A stretch of 64,000 nt of DNA from a virus: the IMG/VR virus record IMGVR_UViG_3300044908_000026, positions 1-64,000 of that record, one strand, 5' to 3'. The translations under genes and the position numbers were made by a program. Below are positions 1 to 6,333 of the stretch, one piece after another. Positions within the stretch are counted from its first letter, which is position 1, and each line of letters begins with the position of its first letter. Under the pieces are notes generated by a model that did not search any database, was not told the origin of the DNA, and worked only from the letters and a program-made list of their open reading frames with translations.

Positions 1-37
1 AAACCCCAATGAATCCGCGATACACCAGCACCAGGTG

Positions 38-559
38 TTACCGCCGCACCTTCACGAGCTCGGTGCTGTGCTCGGCCGGCATCTCGCCTGGCCGCGATCC
101 TGTGCCACACACTGCAATTTGCACGAGAGTTGTTGCAGAATCCTGCAACAGCCCAGCTAGGCGTGCGCGTAACTCTACTGCTGTCATCAGGTTGCGCGAA
201 TGAGACGCCAGCGCACGGTGATGCAGCTGACCGTCCTTTGCGACCGTTTCAGCGTTCTGAATCCACGGTTCGAACCGCTTTTCGAGCTTCTCGACGGCGT
301 GTTGCAAGTCAGCGCGCAGGCGGTCCTGAGCGTTCTCTCCATCCCTGCCTGGGTTAGCTAACTCTTTCAATAAGTTAGAGGTTACGCTTTGAGACTGGAG
401 AGTTTTTGTGGCGCGACCGAGGAGAATCATCCGATAGCGGGAGAGAGTGGATGGATGCAACCCCTTTGCAACTGTTGCAGCAAGTTTGCGCAACGACTCG
501 CCCGCAAGAATGCCGTCAATGATTTGTTGGCGTTGCGGATGCTTTTCGACAGCGTTCAT
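38..559 (-). CDS. HTH protein, candidate terminase small subunit or regulator
   Basis: 173 aa from the ATG at 559. Residues about 8-45 look like a helix-turn-helix (IIDGILAGESLRKLAATV, then HPSTLSRY). The rest is helical, ending in a basic tail, with a segment HHRALASHSRNLMTAVELRA that resembles the oligomerisation region of terminase small subunits. It is on the same strand as the terminase large gene at 60.7-62.6 kb and would be upstream of it if the genome is circular. A promoter with an internal palindrome abuts the start, so an autoregulated DNA-binding protein is the alternative. There is no Shine-Dalgarno site. The coding call is firm; the role is inferred. Confidence 0.7.
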   Translation of the reverse strand: MNAVEKHPQRQQIIDGILAGESLRKLAATVAKGLHPSTLSRYRMILLGRATKTLQSQSVTSNLLKELANPGRDGENAQDRLRADLQHAVEKLEKRFEPWIQNAETVAKDGQLHHRALASHSRNLMTAVELRARLAGLLQDSATTLVQIAVCGTGSRPGEMPAEHSTELVKVRR

Positions 560-565
560 GGTCCT

Positions 566-594
566 ATGATGCACTTTCCACGTGGAACGGTCAA
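566..594 (-). promoter_or_regulatory. Promoter with palindromic operator for the HTH gene
   Basis: On the minus strand, TTGACC (594-589), a 17-base spacer and CATCAT (571-566) form a -35/-10 pair. The ATG lies six bases after the -10. The spacer contains the perfect 12-base palindrome TTCCACGTGGAA (576-587), placed where a bound repressor would block RNA polymerase. The predicted transcript would start at or very near the ATG, so it would be leaderless. Hexamers were matched by eye. Confidence 0.5.
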
Positions 595-605
595 GTATTT
601 GGTAG

Positions 606-830
606 TCAGGCACAAACGGTGACTTCGCCGGGCACCGCTTCGCCGTGCTCCAGACGGTCGGCAATCACTCGCAACGCGAGCGCTTCGACGGAAGCCAGGG
701 CTTGCTTGCGCGTTCGACCGTAGACCGTGACGCCAGGCAGAGCCGGGATGTCGGCGATCCAGCGCCCGTCCTCTTCACGAGAAAACTCGACTTTAAGGTT
801 GAACGCCCGTGCAGGAGTGGCTTGTTTCAT
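606..830 (-). CDS. HicB-like antitoxin-type protein (solo)
   Basis: 74 aa from the ATG at 830. It shows the HicB partial RNase-H-like fold pattern: a strand with EEDGRWIADIPALPGVTVYG, then a helix (TRKQALASVEALALRVIADRL) and a short C-terminal tail. HicB proteins neutralise the HicA mRNA interferase, but no HicA-like frame is next to it on either side, so it may act as an orphan antitoxin, perhaps against a host HicA, or as a regulator. There is no extra C-terminal DNA-binding domain. It precedes the HTH gene by 47 bases on the same strand. The family call is from pattern recognition. Confidence 0.7.
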   Translation of the reverse strand: MKQATPARAFNLKVEFSREEDGRWIADIPALPGVTVYGRTRKQALASVEALALRVIADRLEHGEAVPGEVTVCA

Positions 831-942
831 CGCTTCAAATTGAGTGTAACAGACAGTCCGGTGGGACAAATACAAGCAGGATACCTTTCCACCTGACGCA
901 CCGCGCCAGGACGATTCGACTCCCTCAGTTCTTCCGTTTTCA

Positions 943-1068
943 ATGTTCCGGGGACACATCAAGATCGGTGAGATGGAGCTTGAGTGTCATGTCTTGAATG
1001 ATGAGCGCCGAGTGTTCACTCAACGGGAAGTCGTGCGAGCAATCAGCGGCGGGCGCGAAAGTGCGTAA
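943..1068 (+). pseudogene. Short fragment resembling the start of P63C-type proteins
   Basis: 41 codons. The frame reads MFRGHIKIGEMELEC, then a DERRVFTQREVVRAISGG segment. This resembles the N-terminal strand-and-helix region (IGxxxxxCxVLxDGxRVLxQxxxxxALG) that I associate with P63C-domain proteins, but the frame stops where such proteins normally continue for hundreds of residues. No continuation is visible in the other frames. It could be a remnant or a small stand-alone protein. It diverges from the HicB-like gene. The intervals 831-942 and 1069-1139 hold nothing else I can support. Confidence 0.4.
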
Positions 1069-1139
1069 CTTGATTTAAGATTGAATTACTGGCGGGCAGT
1101 TTAGAAGGCAGCCAGCCAGGAATATGAAAGGAGAATAAA

Positions 1140-1298
1140 ATGTTTGAAACTGTGATCGAATACACACTTAGCGGCTGGCCGAATTGCTCGGTCCCCGATT
1201 GCGAATGGAAAGCCAATCTTCCACATCTGACCTGTTACGCTCACACTCACGGTTTGCCGGTGCGCCCATTCGATCAATACGAGGACTTAACCCCATGA
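1140..1298 (+). CDS. Small cysteine-containing protein, unknown
   Basis: 52 aa. The ATG at 1140 is preceded by a strong Shine-Dalgarno run (AAGGAGAAT) at the right distance, which is the best evidence for coding. Three cysteines and two histidines (CSVPDCEW, then LTCYAHTH) could bind a metal. It is the first gene of the rightward early operon with a ribosome binding site. I do not recognise a family. Confidence 0.6.
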   Translation: MFETVIEYTLSGWPNCSVPDCEWKANLPHLTCYAHTHGLPVRPFDQYEDLTP

Positions 1299-1372
1299 CC
1301 GAGCCACTTTCCCCATCAGTGCTCATGATTCAGGATCGCCGCATAAATAATTTCAATACAGCTTGCACGTAG
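1295..1372 (+). CDS. Tiny ORF coupled to the previous gene
   Basis: 25 codons. The ATG overlaps the TGA of the preceding gene (ATGA), the same coupling used throughout this operon. It has no domain and no independent ribosome binding site. It is kept only because of the overlap; it could be non-coding. Confidence 0.25.
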   Translation: MTEPLSPSVLMIQDRRINNFNTACT

Positions 1373-1391
1373 CAACGTAATGACGTACTGT
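1363..1391 (+). promoter_or_regulatory. Weak promoter candidate before the 1398 start
   Basis: TTGCAC (1363-1368), 17 bases, TACTGT (1386-1391), then six bases to the ATG at 1398. Each hexamer matches the sigma-70 consensus at only three of six positions. It is listed because the six-base gap to the ATG is the same as at 559, 23705 and 44513. Confidence 0.3.
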
Positions 1392-1397
1392 TGTGGT

Positions 1398-1607
1398 ATG
1401 GAAGCACTACAGGAAACCCGGCGGCTGGCCGACAGCATCGGCCACGGTCGCCTGATCGAGTTTACGCGCGAGCTGGCGCGGTCTGCCGCTTGGGACGCTG
1501 GCAATCGGTCGATGCTGGCTGGTGGGCGCGCAAAGTGGAACCACGAGGACTATAACGCCGCGTCTGCAGAGTTTGCGCGGTTGATGCCGATGGAGGATCA
1601 AAACTGA
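1398..1607 (+). CDS. Small protein, unknown
   Basis: 69 aa using the ATG at 1398. An in-frame ATG at 1380 would add six residues, but it lies inside the putative promoter. The protein is mostly helical (EALQETRRLADSIG, then LIEFTRELARSAAWDAG) with several Trp and Arg residues. It belongs to no family I recognise. Its TGA overlaps the ATG of the next gene. No Shine-Dalgarno site is visible before either start, consistent with a leaderless transcript. Confidence 0.6.
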   Translation: MEALQETRRLADSIGHGRLIEFTRELARSAAWDAGNRSMLAGGRAKWNHEDYNAASAEFARLMPMEDQN

Positions 1608-1831
1608 TGCCTGCACAAGTACCTCATGCGCCGCCTCGGTGGATTCCGAAGACAGCGGTTGTGGTGCTGGACGCGATCACGCCAGACCAGCACCCGCTTT
1701 TTCGTTTCATTCTCACCCGCAATGGGCATAATGTAGCGCTGTACGGCGGTCGCGCCAAGGCAGATCAGGACTGCCGTGATCGTGCCCTGCGGTTTCCCAA
1801 TGACGATTGGTCCGTCGTGGAGCGCACCTAA
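1607..1831 (+). CDS. Small protein, unknown
   Basis: 74 aa. The start overlaps the preceding stop (TGATG) and its TAA overlaps the next ATG (TAATG), so it sits in a translationally coupled series. Reading KTAVVVLDAITPDQHPLFRF, it looks like a small alpha/beta protein. No family is recognised. A long antisense frame (1598-2287) covers it, but the plus frame fits the operon. Confidence 0.6.
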   Translation: MPAQVPHAPPRWIPKTAVVVLDAITPDQHPLFRFILTRNGHNVALYGGRAKADQDCRDRALRFPNDDWSVVERT

Positions 1832-2028
1832 TGGCCGTAGAGCAAAGCACGGTTTATCGCTGTGAACACGTTTTTGCATCCGGCAAGCGCGAGGGGGAAA
1901 CCTGCGGGCACACCTGGACCTCGCGCAAGAAGAAGGTGCCGAGTATATGCCCGGTGTGCCGCTCGCCAAAGTGGAATTTATCGAACGGTGCCGCGAAACC
2001 TGAAGGGAGCCCCGATGGCACAGCCTGA
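1831..2028 (+). CDS. Small zinc-ribbon protein
   Basis: 65 aa. It has Cys/His positions YRCEHVF, ETCGHTW and SICPVCRSPKW. The CPVC knuckle with the upstream Cys residues makes a likely four-ligand zinc ribbon. Small zinc-ribbon proteins of this kind are common in phage early operons and their roles are mostly unknown. It is coupled to the preceding gene by TAATG and overlaps the next gene by 14 bases. Confidence 0.65.
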   Translation: MAVEQSTVYRCEHVFASGKREGETCGHTWTSRKKKVPSICPVCRSPKWNLSNGAAKPEGSPDGTA

Positions 2029-2164
2029 AACCGCTCGCGAAATGAAGCTGCTGCTCGAATCCTGGTTTCCATGGATCGGCTCGGATGAGCCGGTAGACGG
2101 GGCCGACGTTGTTCAGCGCGTTGTGGATCTGCACGCGCATCTTGCAAGGGAAGGACGAAAATGA
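2015..2164 (+). CDS. Small helical protein, unknown
   Basis: 49 aa. The ATG at 2015 has a GGGAG ribosome binding site and is preferred over the upstream start at 1862, which would run through the zinc-ribbon gene. The sequence is acidic and helical (ETAREMKLLLESWFPW). Its TGA overlaps the next ATG. Confidence 0.6.
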   Translation: MAQPETAREMKLLLESWFPWIGSDEPVDGADVVQRVVDLHAHLAREGRK

Positions 2165-2529
2165 CGACCACCACTTCAAAGCCGACGCCCGCGCAACTCG
2201 AAGTGCTGAAGCGCGCAATGACAAAGGGCTACTACGGCGACAAACCAGAGGGTCGCCTGATGTTACATGGATTCTCCATGCCGACACTCGGCATCCTTGT
2301 GGAGCGTGGATGGGTCGAGAAATACAAGTTTGTTCGCGATCCGCAACAACGGCATGACCTTGTGACGAGTTTTGAGGGTTGCCTAGCTGATGCGAAGTCC
2401 TCCCTTGATGCTGGCGATTGGAGGAAGGCTTTGGATGCGCTCGAAACTGCCGACGACATCCAAACCACCAGCGCGCGAGAGTATTACTGGATCACCGACG
2501 CCGGCAAAGCCGCACTGGAGGGAAAATGA
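2161..2529 (+). CDS. Winged-helix-like protein, unknown
   Basis: 122 aa. It begins with a Thr-rich stretch, then PAQLEVLKRAMTKGYYG, and ends with a segment (YYWITDAGKAALEGK) typical of small winged-helix proteins that end in an ITxxGxxAL turn and helix. It may bind DNA. The middle (residues 60-100) is a charged helical insertion. It is coupled by ATGA on both sides. Confidence 0.65.
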   Translation: MTTTTSKPTPAQLEVLKRAMTKGYYGDKPEGRLMLHGFSMPTLGILVERGWVEKYKFVRDPQQRHDLVTSFEGCLADAKSSLDAGDWRKALDALETADDIQTTSAREYYWITDAGKAALEGK

Positions 2530-2798
2530 CCACCACCGCCCGTTCCGTCAAACGCGAAACGCTCTCTACTGTGCGCGAGCGCGGCAAGTTGCGCCCGATT
2601 ATCGTGGAGCTCGCCAGCACGTACGCGAAACTTCGCTTGAAGGGGTGTAGGTACACTCTCACGATCACCTACAGCCAGATGATGCGCCTGGGCGCCGCAC
2701 GCCGTCCTCAGCCGGAGTTCTTTAAGGTGTTGCATATATTGCAAACCGCTACGTGTCGGGCCTTGCGAGTCTCACCGCCTATGGTTGATAATTTCTAG
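2526..2798 (+). CDS. Small basic protein, unknown
   Basis: 90 aa, highly basic, with the start at the ATG overlapping the previous TGA. It contains RGKLRPIIVELASTYAKLRL and TITYSQMMRLGAARR; the basic character suggests nucleic acid contact, but no fold is recognised. It ends the first block of the operon; an AT-rich intergenic region follows. Confidence 0.55.
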   Translation: MTTTARSVKRETLSTVRERGKLRPIIVELASTYAKLRLKGCRYTLTITYSQMMRLGAARRPQPEFFKVLHILQTATCRALRVSPPMVDNF

Positions 2799-2822
2799 TT
2801 ATCGTGCCTCTAGTCACGAGAA

Positions 2823-2851
2823 TGGCCAAGAACGCGCCTAGGCTGTATAAT
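2823..2851 (+). promoter_or_regulatory. Promoter candidate in the AT-rich gap before the SMR gene
   Basis: A perfect TATAAT (2846-2851) lies 17 bases after TGGCCA (four of six to TTGACA). The whole gap 2799-2938 is much more AT-rich than its surroundings. A second -10-like element (GATAAT, 2919-2924) is closer to the ATG at 2939. Either could drive the transporter gene independently of the early operon. Confidence 0.5.
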
Positions 2852-2938
2852 ATTGATAACACATAGGTTAACCGGATTTAATAACGTGCGTTTGCGATTG
2901 GTTACCCTTTTATCCGTTGATAATTCAATCGAACAACC

Positions 2939-3265
2939 ATGTCTGTCGCAAAACTGTGGGCGCTCATCGTACTCGGGGCGATGCTCACCATCGTCGGAGA
3001 CACATATCTCAAGCGTAGCCACGGCCTAGATCGCCTCGGCGATTTAGGGCTTGGGCTCTGCTTTTACATGCTCGGCTGTGTTCCCGTTATTTTTGCCTTT
3101 AAACAGGCAGATTTCAGCGTAGTCTTCATCGTTTGGGAATCAGTCACCCTTGTCATAGCGATCGGGATCGGTCGGATACTGTTCGGGGAAGCCGTCACCT
3201 TAGATCGATTGCTCGCCGTCGCCTTAGCAATTGCGGCGTTGATTCTCAGTGCTCGAGGTGGATGA
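2939..3265 (+). CDS. SMR-type small membrane transporter
   Basis: 108 aa with four hydrophobic segments (about residues 4-22, 35-53, 58-77 and 85-104). The pattern after TM3, WESVTLVIAIGIGRILFGE, and the final helix match the small multidrug resistance/EamA half-transporter plan. The usual early acidic residue may be Asp21, near the end of TM1. SMR proteins work as dimers in the inner membrane and export cationic compounds. A transporter with its own AT-rich promoter inside an early phage operon looks like a moron. The topology call is firm; the substrate is unknown. Confidence 0.7.
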   Translation: MSVAKLWALIVLGAMLTIVGDTYLKRSHGLDRLGDLGLGLCFYMLGCVPVIFAFKQADFSVVFIVWESVTLVIAIGIGRILFGEAVTLDRLLAVALAIAALILSARGG

Positions 3266-3361
3266 CCCTGTTGGCTCTTCGACCGTCAATCTTCCAAAGA
3301 TCTGGTTGCCGTATTTTTTAACGCGCGATCTTGCTCCTCGCAGGATGCCCATATATTTTGA

Positions 3362-3568
3362 TCGAGTAGCGATTTAGCGCAGTCCGACGCAACCGCACTC
3401 AGAAGCAGACGGCAGATAGACGAACTCGCCGACATCCTCGAACAAACGATAATCGAGTGGCGCGCGGCGCACCAGGCATTCTTCGGCGCGGATGCGCTCG
3501 CGGAATTTGACCGCCACCCGACGGTGGTAGAGGCGCGAGCTGCGATTGAGAGGGCGCGGAATGGCTGA
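3362..3568 (+). pseudogene. Open coding-like frame with no start codon
   Basis: The frame is open from the TGA at 3359-3361 to the TGA at 3566 and reads like a real helical protein (RRQIDELADILEQ, then EWRAAHQAFFG and VVEARAAIERARNG). It has no ATG or TTG, and its only GTG is close to the end. Its end overlaps the start of the next gene by eight bases, as a coupled gene would. It is likely a 5'-truncated or frameshifted gene. The stretch 3266-3361 holds nothing else I can support. Confidence 0.4.
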
Positions 3569-3845
3569 ATCTCCGATCAAGTACGATCTGACTGGTTCGT
3601 GCAGGGTGACTTGCATCACAGAAGATGCTAAAGACGAACCTTGGAGCGTTTACGTTCCTTCTCGCCTTTTATGGTCGCAGGCCGGGATGGCTGAACTGTT
3701 TCGAATTTGCCGCCTGCAATTAGCCGATCCAGCAGATTACCCGAACGATAACAAGATCCTAGAGGCGTGGGAGGCCTTTCACGTCGTCAATATCCAGGAA
3801 TGTGACGAGTTTGTGCTCGACATTGATTGGGAAGGGTCAGAATGA
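3561..3845 (+). CDS. Hypothetical protein
   Basis: 94 aa from the ATG at 3561; an in-frame start at 3546 is possible but adds only RGRG-type residues. It is acidic with two Cys near the start (TGSCRVTCITEDA) and a helical centre. No family is recognised. It is linked by ATGA to the HNH-type gene downstream. Confidence 0.65.
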   Translation: MAESPIKYDLTGSCRVTCITEDAKDEPWSVYVPSRLLWSQAGMAELFRICRLQLADPADYPNDNKILEAWEAFHVVNIQECDEFVLDIDWEGSE

Positions 3846-4279
3846 AACGCTCGGTCGCTCAAATCTGCCTCGGTCGGAAGCCGATACGTAAACGGCGCGC
3901 GAAGCCGAGGCGTGGCAGGGTCACCGACCCGAAGTACCTAGCGTGGATCAGAACGCTGCCATGCGTCGTCTGCAACGTGCTAGCCGACAATTCGGACTTC
4001 TCATGGCGGATATGGAGCCGGTTGGTTTATAACCGGCTTCAGAGGTCTCCCACCGAGGCGGCGCATTCCGGCCCACACGGACTTGGACAAAAAGCTGATG
4101 ACCGGCAGGCGCTCCCTTTATGTATGATGTGCCACAGAGAGGGGCCGAACAGCTACCATCGATTGAGCCGCAGATTCTTCGCGTTTCACGGACTAGACCG
4201 CGACATGATCGTCCAGGAATTAAATTCGCGCTATGACGCGATTTCGCTTGACACGCAGGCGTCATTTGACGCAATATAA
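3842..4279 (+). CDS. HNH/DUF968-type nuclease-like protein
   Basis: 145 aa. After a very basic N-terminus (residues 1-30) it reads DPKYLAWIRTLPCVVC, then EAAHSGPHGLGQKADD, ALPLCMMCHREGPNSYHRL and FFAFHGLD. The CxxC pair, the AHxGxHG segment and the CxxCH motif are the metal-binding beta-beta-alpha arrangement of HNH-type proteins grouped as DUF968 or phage recombination nucleases. It probably acts on DNA or RNA junctions during replication or recombination. There is a 19-aa insertion between the first CxxC and the AAH motif. Family fairly sure, substrate not. Confidence 0.7.
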   Translation: MKRSVAQICLGRKPIRKRRAKPRRGRVTDPKYLAWIRTLPCVVCNVLADNSDFSWRIWSRLVYNRLQRSPTEAAHSGPHGLGQKADDRQALPLCMMCHREGPNSYHRLSRRFFAFHGLDRDMIVQELNSRYDAISLDTQASFDAI

Positions 4280-4291
4280 TAACTGACCTGG

Positions 4292-4423
4292 ATGAAACGA
4301 ATAAACCTGAAGATCAATGATACTGAGCACGCGCAATTAAAGCGAGCGGCAGTTCCCCGAACCCTACAGGCAGTCGTAATGGAAGCGATTCGGGAGTGGC
4401 TTCGGAAGAGACGCAAGCAGTAA
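4292..4423 (+). CDS. Ribbon-helix-helix-like small protein
   Basis: 43 aa. A short basic strand (MKRINLKINDTEH) precedes helix one (AQLKRAAVPRT) and helix two (LQAVVMEAIREWLRKRRK), the arrangement of Arc/CopG-type DNA-binding dimers. It probably acts as a regulator in the phage. A terminator-like hairpin follows ten bases after its stop. Two other small RHH-like genes occur at 24685 and 44513. Confidence 0.6.
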   Translation: MKRINLKINDTEHAQLKRAAVPRTLQAVVMEAIREWLRKRRKQ

Positions 4424-4431
4424 TTCTTGGA

Positions 4432-4467
4432 ACGCGGGAGTAGGCGTACTCGCTCCCGCGTATTTTT
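4432..4467 (+). terminator. Rho-independent terminator or attenuator
   Basis: An eight-base perfect stem (CGCGGGAG at 4433-4440 with CTCCCGCG at 4453-4460, extendable by one A-T pair) with a 12-base loop is followed by TATTTTTC. It lies between the RHH-like gene and the next start with no clear promoter after it, so it could be a partial terminator or attenuator within the operon. Confidence 0.65.
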
Positions 4468-4471
4468 CGAT

Positions 4472-4645
4472 ATGACACGCGAAGATCAAACTATCGCACT
4501 CATGGCTGCAACGATTTACTCGGTCAAGACCGTGAGCAACACGCGGCGGGAGCGGCGCGACACCATGCAGAAGCAGGCAGTGATTGAGGCGCGCGAATTG
4601 TTTGACGCGGTGCTCGAATACGAGCCGCCAACGGAGGCCGAATGA
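4472..4645 (+). CDS. Small protein, unknown
   Basis: 57 aa from the ATG at 4472, just after the hairpin; the frame extends upstream to 4427 but that would cross the terminator stem. It has a helical and charged C-terminal half (KQAVIEARELFDAVLEYEPP). Its TGA overlaps the next ATG. No Shine-Dalgarno site is visible. Confidence 0.55.
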   Translation: MTREDQTIALMAATIYSVKTVSNTRRERRDTMQKQAVIEARELFDAVLEYEPPTEAE

Positions 4646-4818
4646 TCCTACGTTACTACCGCAACGAATCCGGCTTCCACGGGCGATTGAAGGATCGCCC
4701 TGAGATTCAGGCATCAGGCGAGAACCTTATCAAGATGGTCGGCGCGGTGCGGCTGGCGATGCAGGAAGCTGGCGAGGATGCCACAGTGGAAATCCAGATT
4801 GAGGAGGTATCGCAATGA
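4642..4818 (+). CDS. Small protein, unknown
   Basis: 58 aa, linked by ATGA to both neighbours. The sequence (MILRYYRNESGFHGRLKDR, then LIKMVGAVRLAMQEAG and an acidic end) is unlike any family I know. Its 3' end carries the strong GAGGAGGT ribosome binding site of the C-S-x repeat gene. Confidence 0.6.
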   Translation: MILRYYRNESGFHGRLKDRPEIQASGENLIKMVGAVRLAMQEAGEDATVEIQIEEVSQ

Positions 4819-5729
4819 CTTGGCTAGCAGACGCTCGCGGCAACAAATGTTCCGTGGAATATTTCGGCTCGAAAGAGGCCGCGCAAGCGGCGCTTGACGG
4901 CCTGAAGGATTGCGAAAACACCACTAACTGTTCGGGCTGTTCGGACTGTTCGGACTGTTCGCGCTGTTCGGGCTGTTCGGACAGTTCGGACTGTTCGCGC
5001 TGTTCGGGCTGTTCGGGCTGTTCGGACTGTTCGCACTGTTCGCACTGTTCGGGCTGTTCGGACTGTTCGGACTGTTCGCGCTGTTCGGGCTGTTCGGGCT
5101 GTTCGCACTGTTCGCACTGTTCGGGCTGTTCGGGCTGTTCGGGCTGTTCGGACTGTTCGCACTGTTCGCGCTGTTCGGGCTGTTCGGACTGTTCGGGCTG
5201 TTCGCGCTGTTCGGACTGTTCGCGCTGTTCGGGCTGTTCGGGCTGTTCGGACTGTTCGGGCTGTTCGCGCTGTTCGGGCTGTTCGGACTGTTCGGACTGT
5301 TCGGACTGTTCGCGCTGTTCGGACTGTTCGGACTGTTCGCGCTGTTCGGGCTGTTCGGGCTGTTCGGGCTGTTCGGGCTGTTCGGGCTTGGAAAACGCCG
5401 CACCTGTGGCTGGCGCTGCGCCTAAGATTCCGGTCATCCCGGTGGTTGCGGATCTGCACAAGCGCATTTATGAGGCCGCATCTCGACCTGAAGCGCTGGA
5501 CATGACTGCGTGGCACACCTGCAAAAAGACGCACTGCCGCGCCGGTTGGGTGATTGCGTTGGCTGGCCCTGAGGGGCGCGCATTGGAGCAGAGATTCGAT
5601 ACGAGTCTTGCGGCGATGAAGATTTATGATGCGAGTTGCCCTGGTTACAAGATCAATCCCGCGCGGTTCTTCGACTCCAATGAGGACGCTTTAGCAGACA
5701 TGAAAAAGTTGGCAGAGGCATCCCAATGA
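4815..5729 (+). CDS. Cysteine-rich C-S-x triplet-repeat protein
   Basis: 304 aa with three parts. Residues 1-38 are a small N-terminal domain (MTWLADARGNKCSVEYFGS) and residues 39-191 are 51 tandem C-S-x triplets. Residues 192-304 are a conserved-looking C-terminal domain with MTAWHTCKKTHCRAGWV. The triplet's third residue is only Gly (21), Asp (16), Arg (9) or His (5), and one Cys is replaced by Ser. From memory, similar N- and C-terminal domains flank Cys-rich repeats in other phage and bacterial proteins, function unknown. A Cys every third residue could give a metal-binding or disulfide-stacked solenoid. The strong Shine-Dalgarno site GGAGG implies good expression. Confidence 0.85.
   Translation: MTWLADARGNKCSVEYFGSKEAAQAALDGLKDCENTTNCSGCSDCSDCSRCSGCSDSSDCSRCSGCSGCSDCSHCSHCSGCSDCSDCSRCSGCSGCSHCSHCSGCSGCSGCSDCSHCSRCSGCSDCSGCSRCSDCSRCSGCSGCSDCSGCSRCSGCSDCSDCSDCSRCSDCSDCSRCSGCSGCSGCSGCSGLENAAPVAGAAPKIPVIPVVADLHKRIYEAASRPEALDMTAWHTCKKTHCRAGWVIALAGPEGRALEQRFDTSLAAMKIYDASCPGYKINPARFFDSNEDALADMKKLAEASQ
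4929..5387 (+). repeat. 51 tandem 9-bp units in the C-S-x gene
   Basis: 459 bp made of TGTTCG followed by GGC, GAC, CGC or CAC. Only two positions of the nine vary (G or C, then A or G), apart from one TGT to AGT change in unit 7. Length in multiples of nine keeps the frame, so the array can expand or shrink without breaking the gene. Because the unit contains no stop in any frame, all six frames are open across it. Confidence 0.95.
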
Positions 5730-6163
5730 GTACGGATTACGAACGCTTGGCCGATGGTGACGCGAAGGCAATTGCGCGCTTCCTCGAAGTGCGCGGCTTT
5801 AAGCGCTCCGTGAACTACGGTGGCGAAGTGTCCTACATTTCCGCAGACAGCGAATGGGCTGTGGAACTCAACGGAACAGAGTCTCTTTCAATCTGCAAAT
5901 TTACCGATGGTGACATCGACGGCGTTGCGACTGGCCGGTTTGAAACCGCTGGCGAGGAATGCTCGACGCTCGACGAACTCAAGGCCGAGATGTACTCAGT
6001 GGGCGCGTTGCCGTTCGAGTGTCCCAACTGCGGCGAAGTTGGCGGGGAGCCGCGCACCGCGACCAGCGAGCCGTTCCTGTACGGAGCCGACGCGGACGGT
6101 AATCGCGGCGAGATGCGCACCGAAACGATGGAAGGCTGCTCGAAATGCGTCAAGACGTACTAG
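5726..6163 (+). CDS. Hypothetical protein with two CxxC motifs
   Basis: 145 aa. The N-terminal 90 residues look like a small alpha/beta domain (ARFLEVRGFKRSVNYGGEV). The C-terminus has FECPNCGE and EGCSKCVK, a probable zinc ribbon split by about 38 residues. It overlaps the repeat gene by ATGA. Its role is unknown; two Cys-rich products in a row may be a functional link. Confidence 0.7.
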   Translation: MSTDYERLADGDAKAIARFLEVRGFKRSVNYGGEVSYISADSEWAVELNGTESLSICKFTDGDIDGVATGRFETAGEECSTLDELKAEMYSVGALPFECPNCGEVGGEPRTATSEPFLYGADADGNRGEMRTETMEGCSKCVKTY

Positions 6164-6171
6164 CTGGACTA

Positions 6172-6333
6172 ATGAGATTCCGCGTGCGTCTGGAGAGAAC
6201 CGAAACGTTTGATGTCTCGCTGGATGTGGCAAGCGAAGCGGAGGCTGACACGCAGGCTCGGGAAATGTTGGCGTACCGAGAACTTACTCCGCAGACGAGC
6301 GACGTTGAGACGGAAGTGAAGAGGGAGTCATGA
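6172..6333 (+). CDS. Small protein, unknown
   Basis: 53 aa from the ATG at 6172, nine bases after the previous stop; an upstream in-frame ATG at 6145 overlaps the previous gene. It is a beta-rich start (FRVRLERTETFDVSLDV) followed by an acidic helix, resembling small phage proteins with an altered-amino-acid-exchange-like repeat. No function is known. Its TGA overlaps the ATG of the annealing-protein gene. Confidence 0.6.
   Translation: MRFRVRLERTETFDVSLDVASEAEADTQAREMLAYRELTPQTSDVETEVKRES

Noticed and set aside
1598-2287. 229-codon minus-strand frame
   Set aside because: Antisense to three coupled plus-strand genes; composition is Arg/Ser/His-rich as expected for shadows.
4929-5387. CRISPR-like array
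   Set aside because: Units are 9 bp with no spacers, and the array is in frame inside a coding gene.
4730-5534. Three long minus-strand frames across the C-S-x repeat (P-E-Q, A-R-T and S-P-N triplets)
   Set aside because: They arise because the 9-bp unit has no stop in any frame; they lack ribosome binding sites and sit antisense to a well-supported gene.
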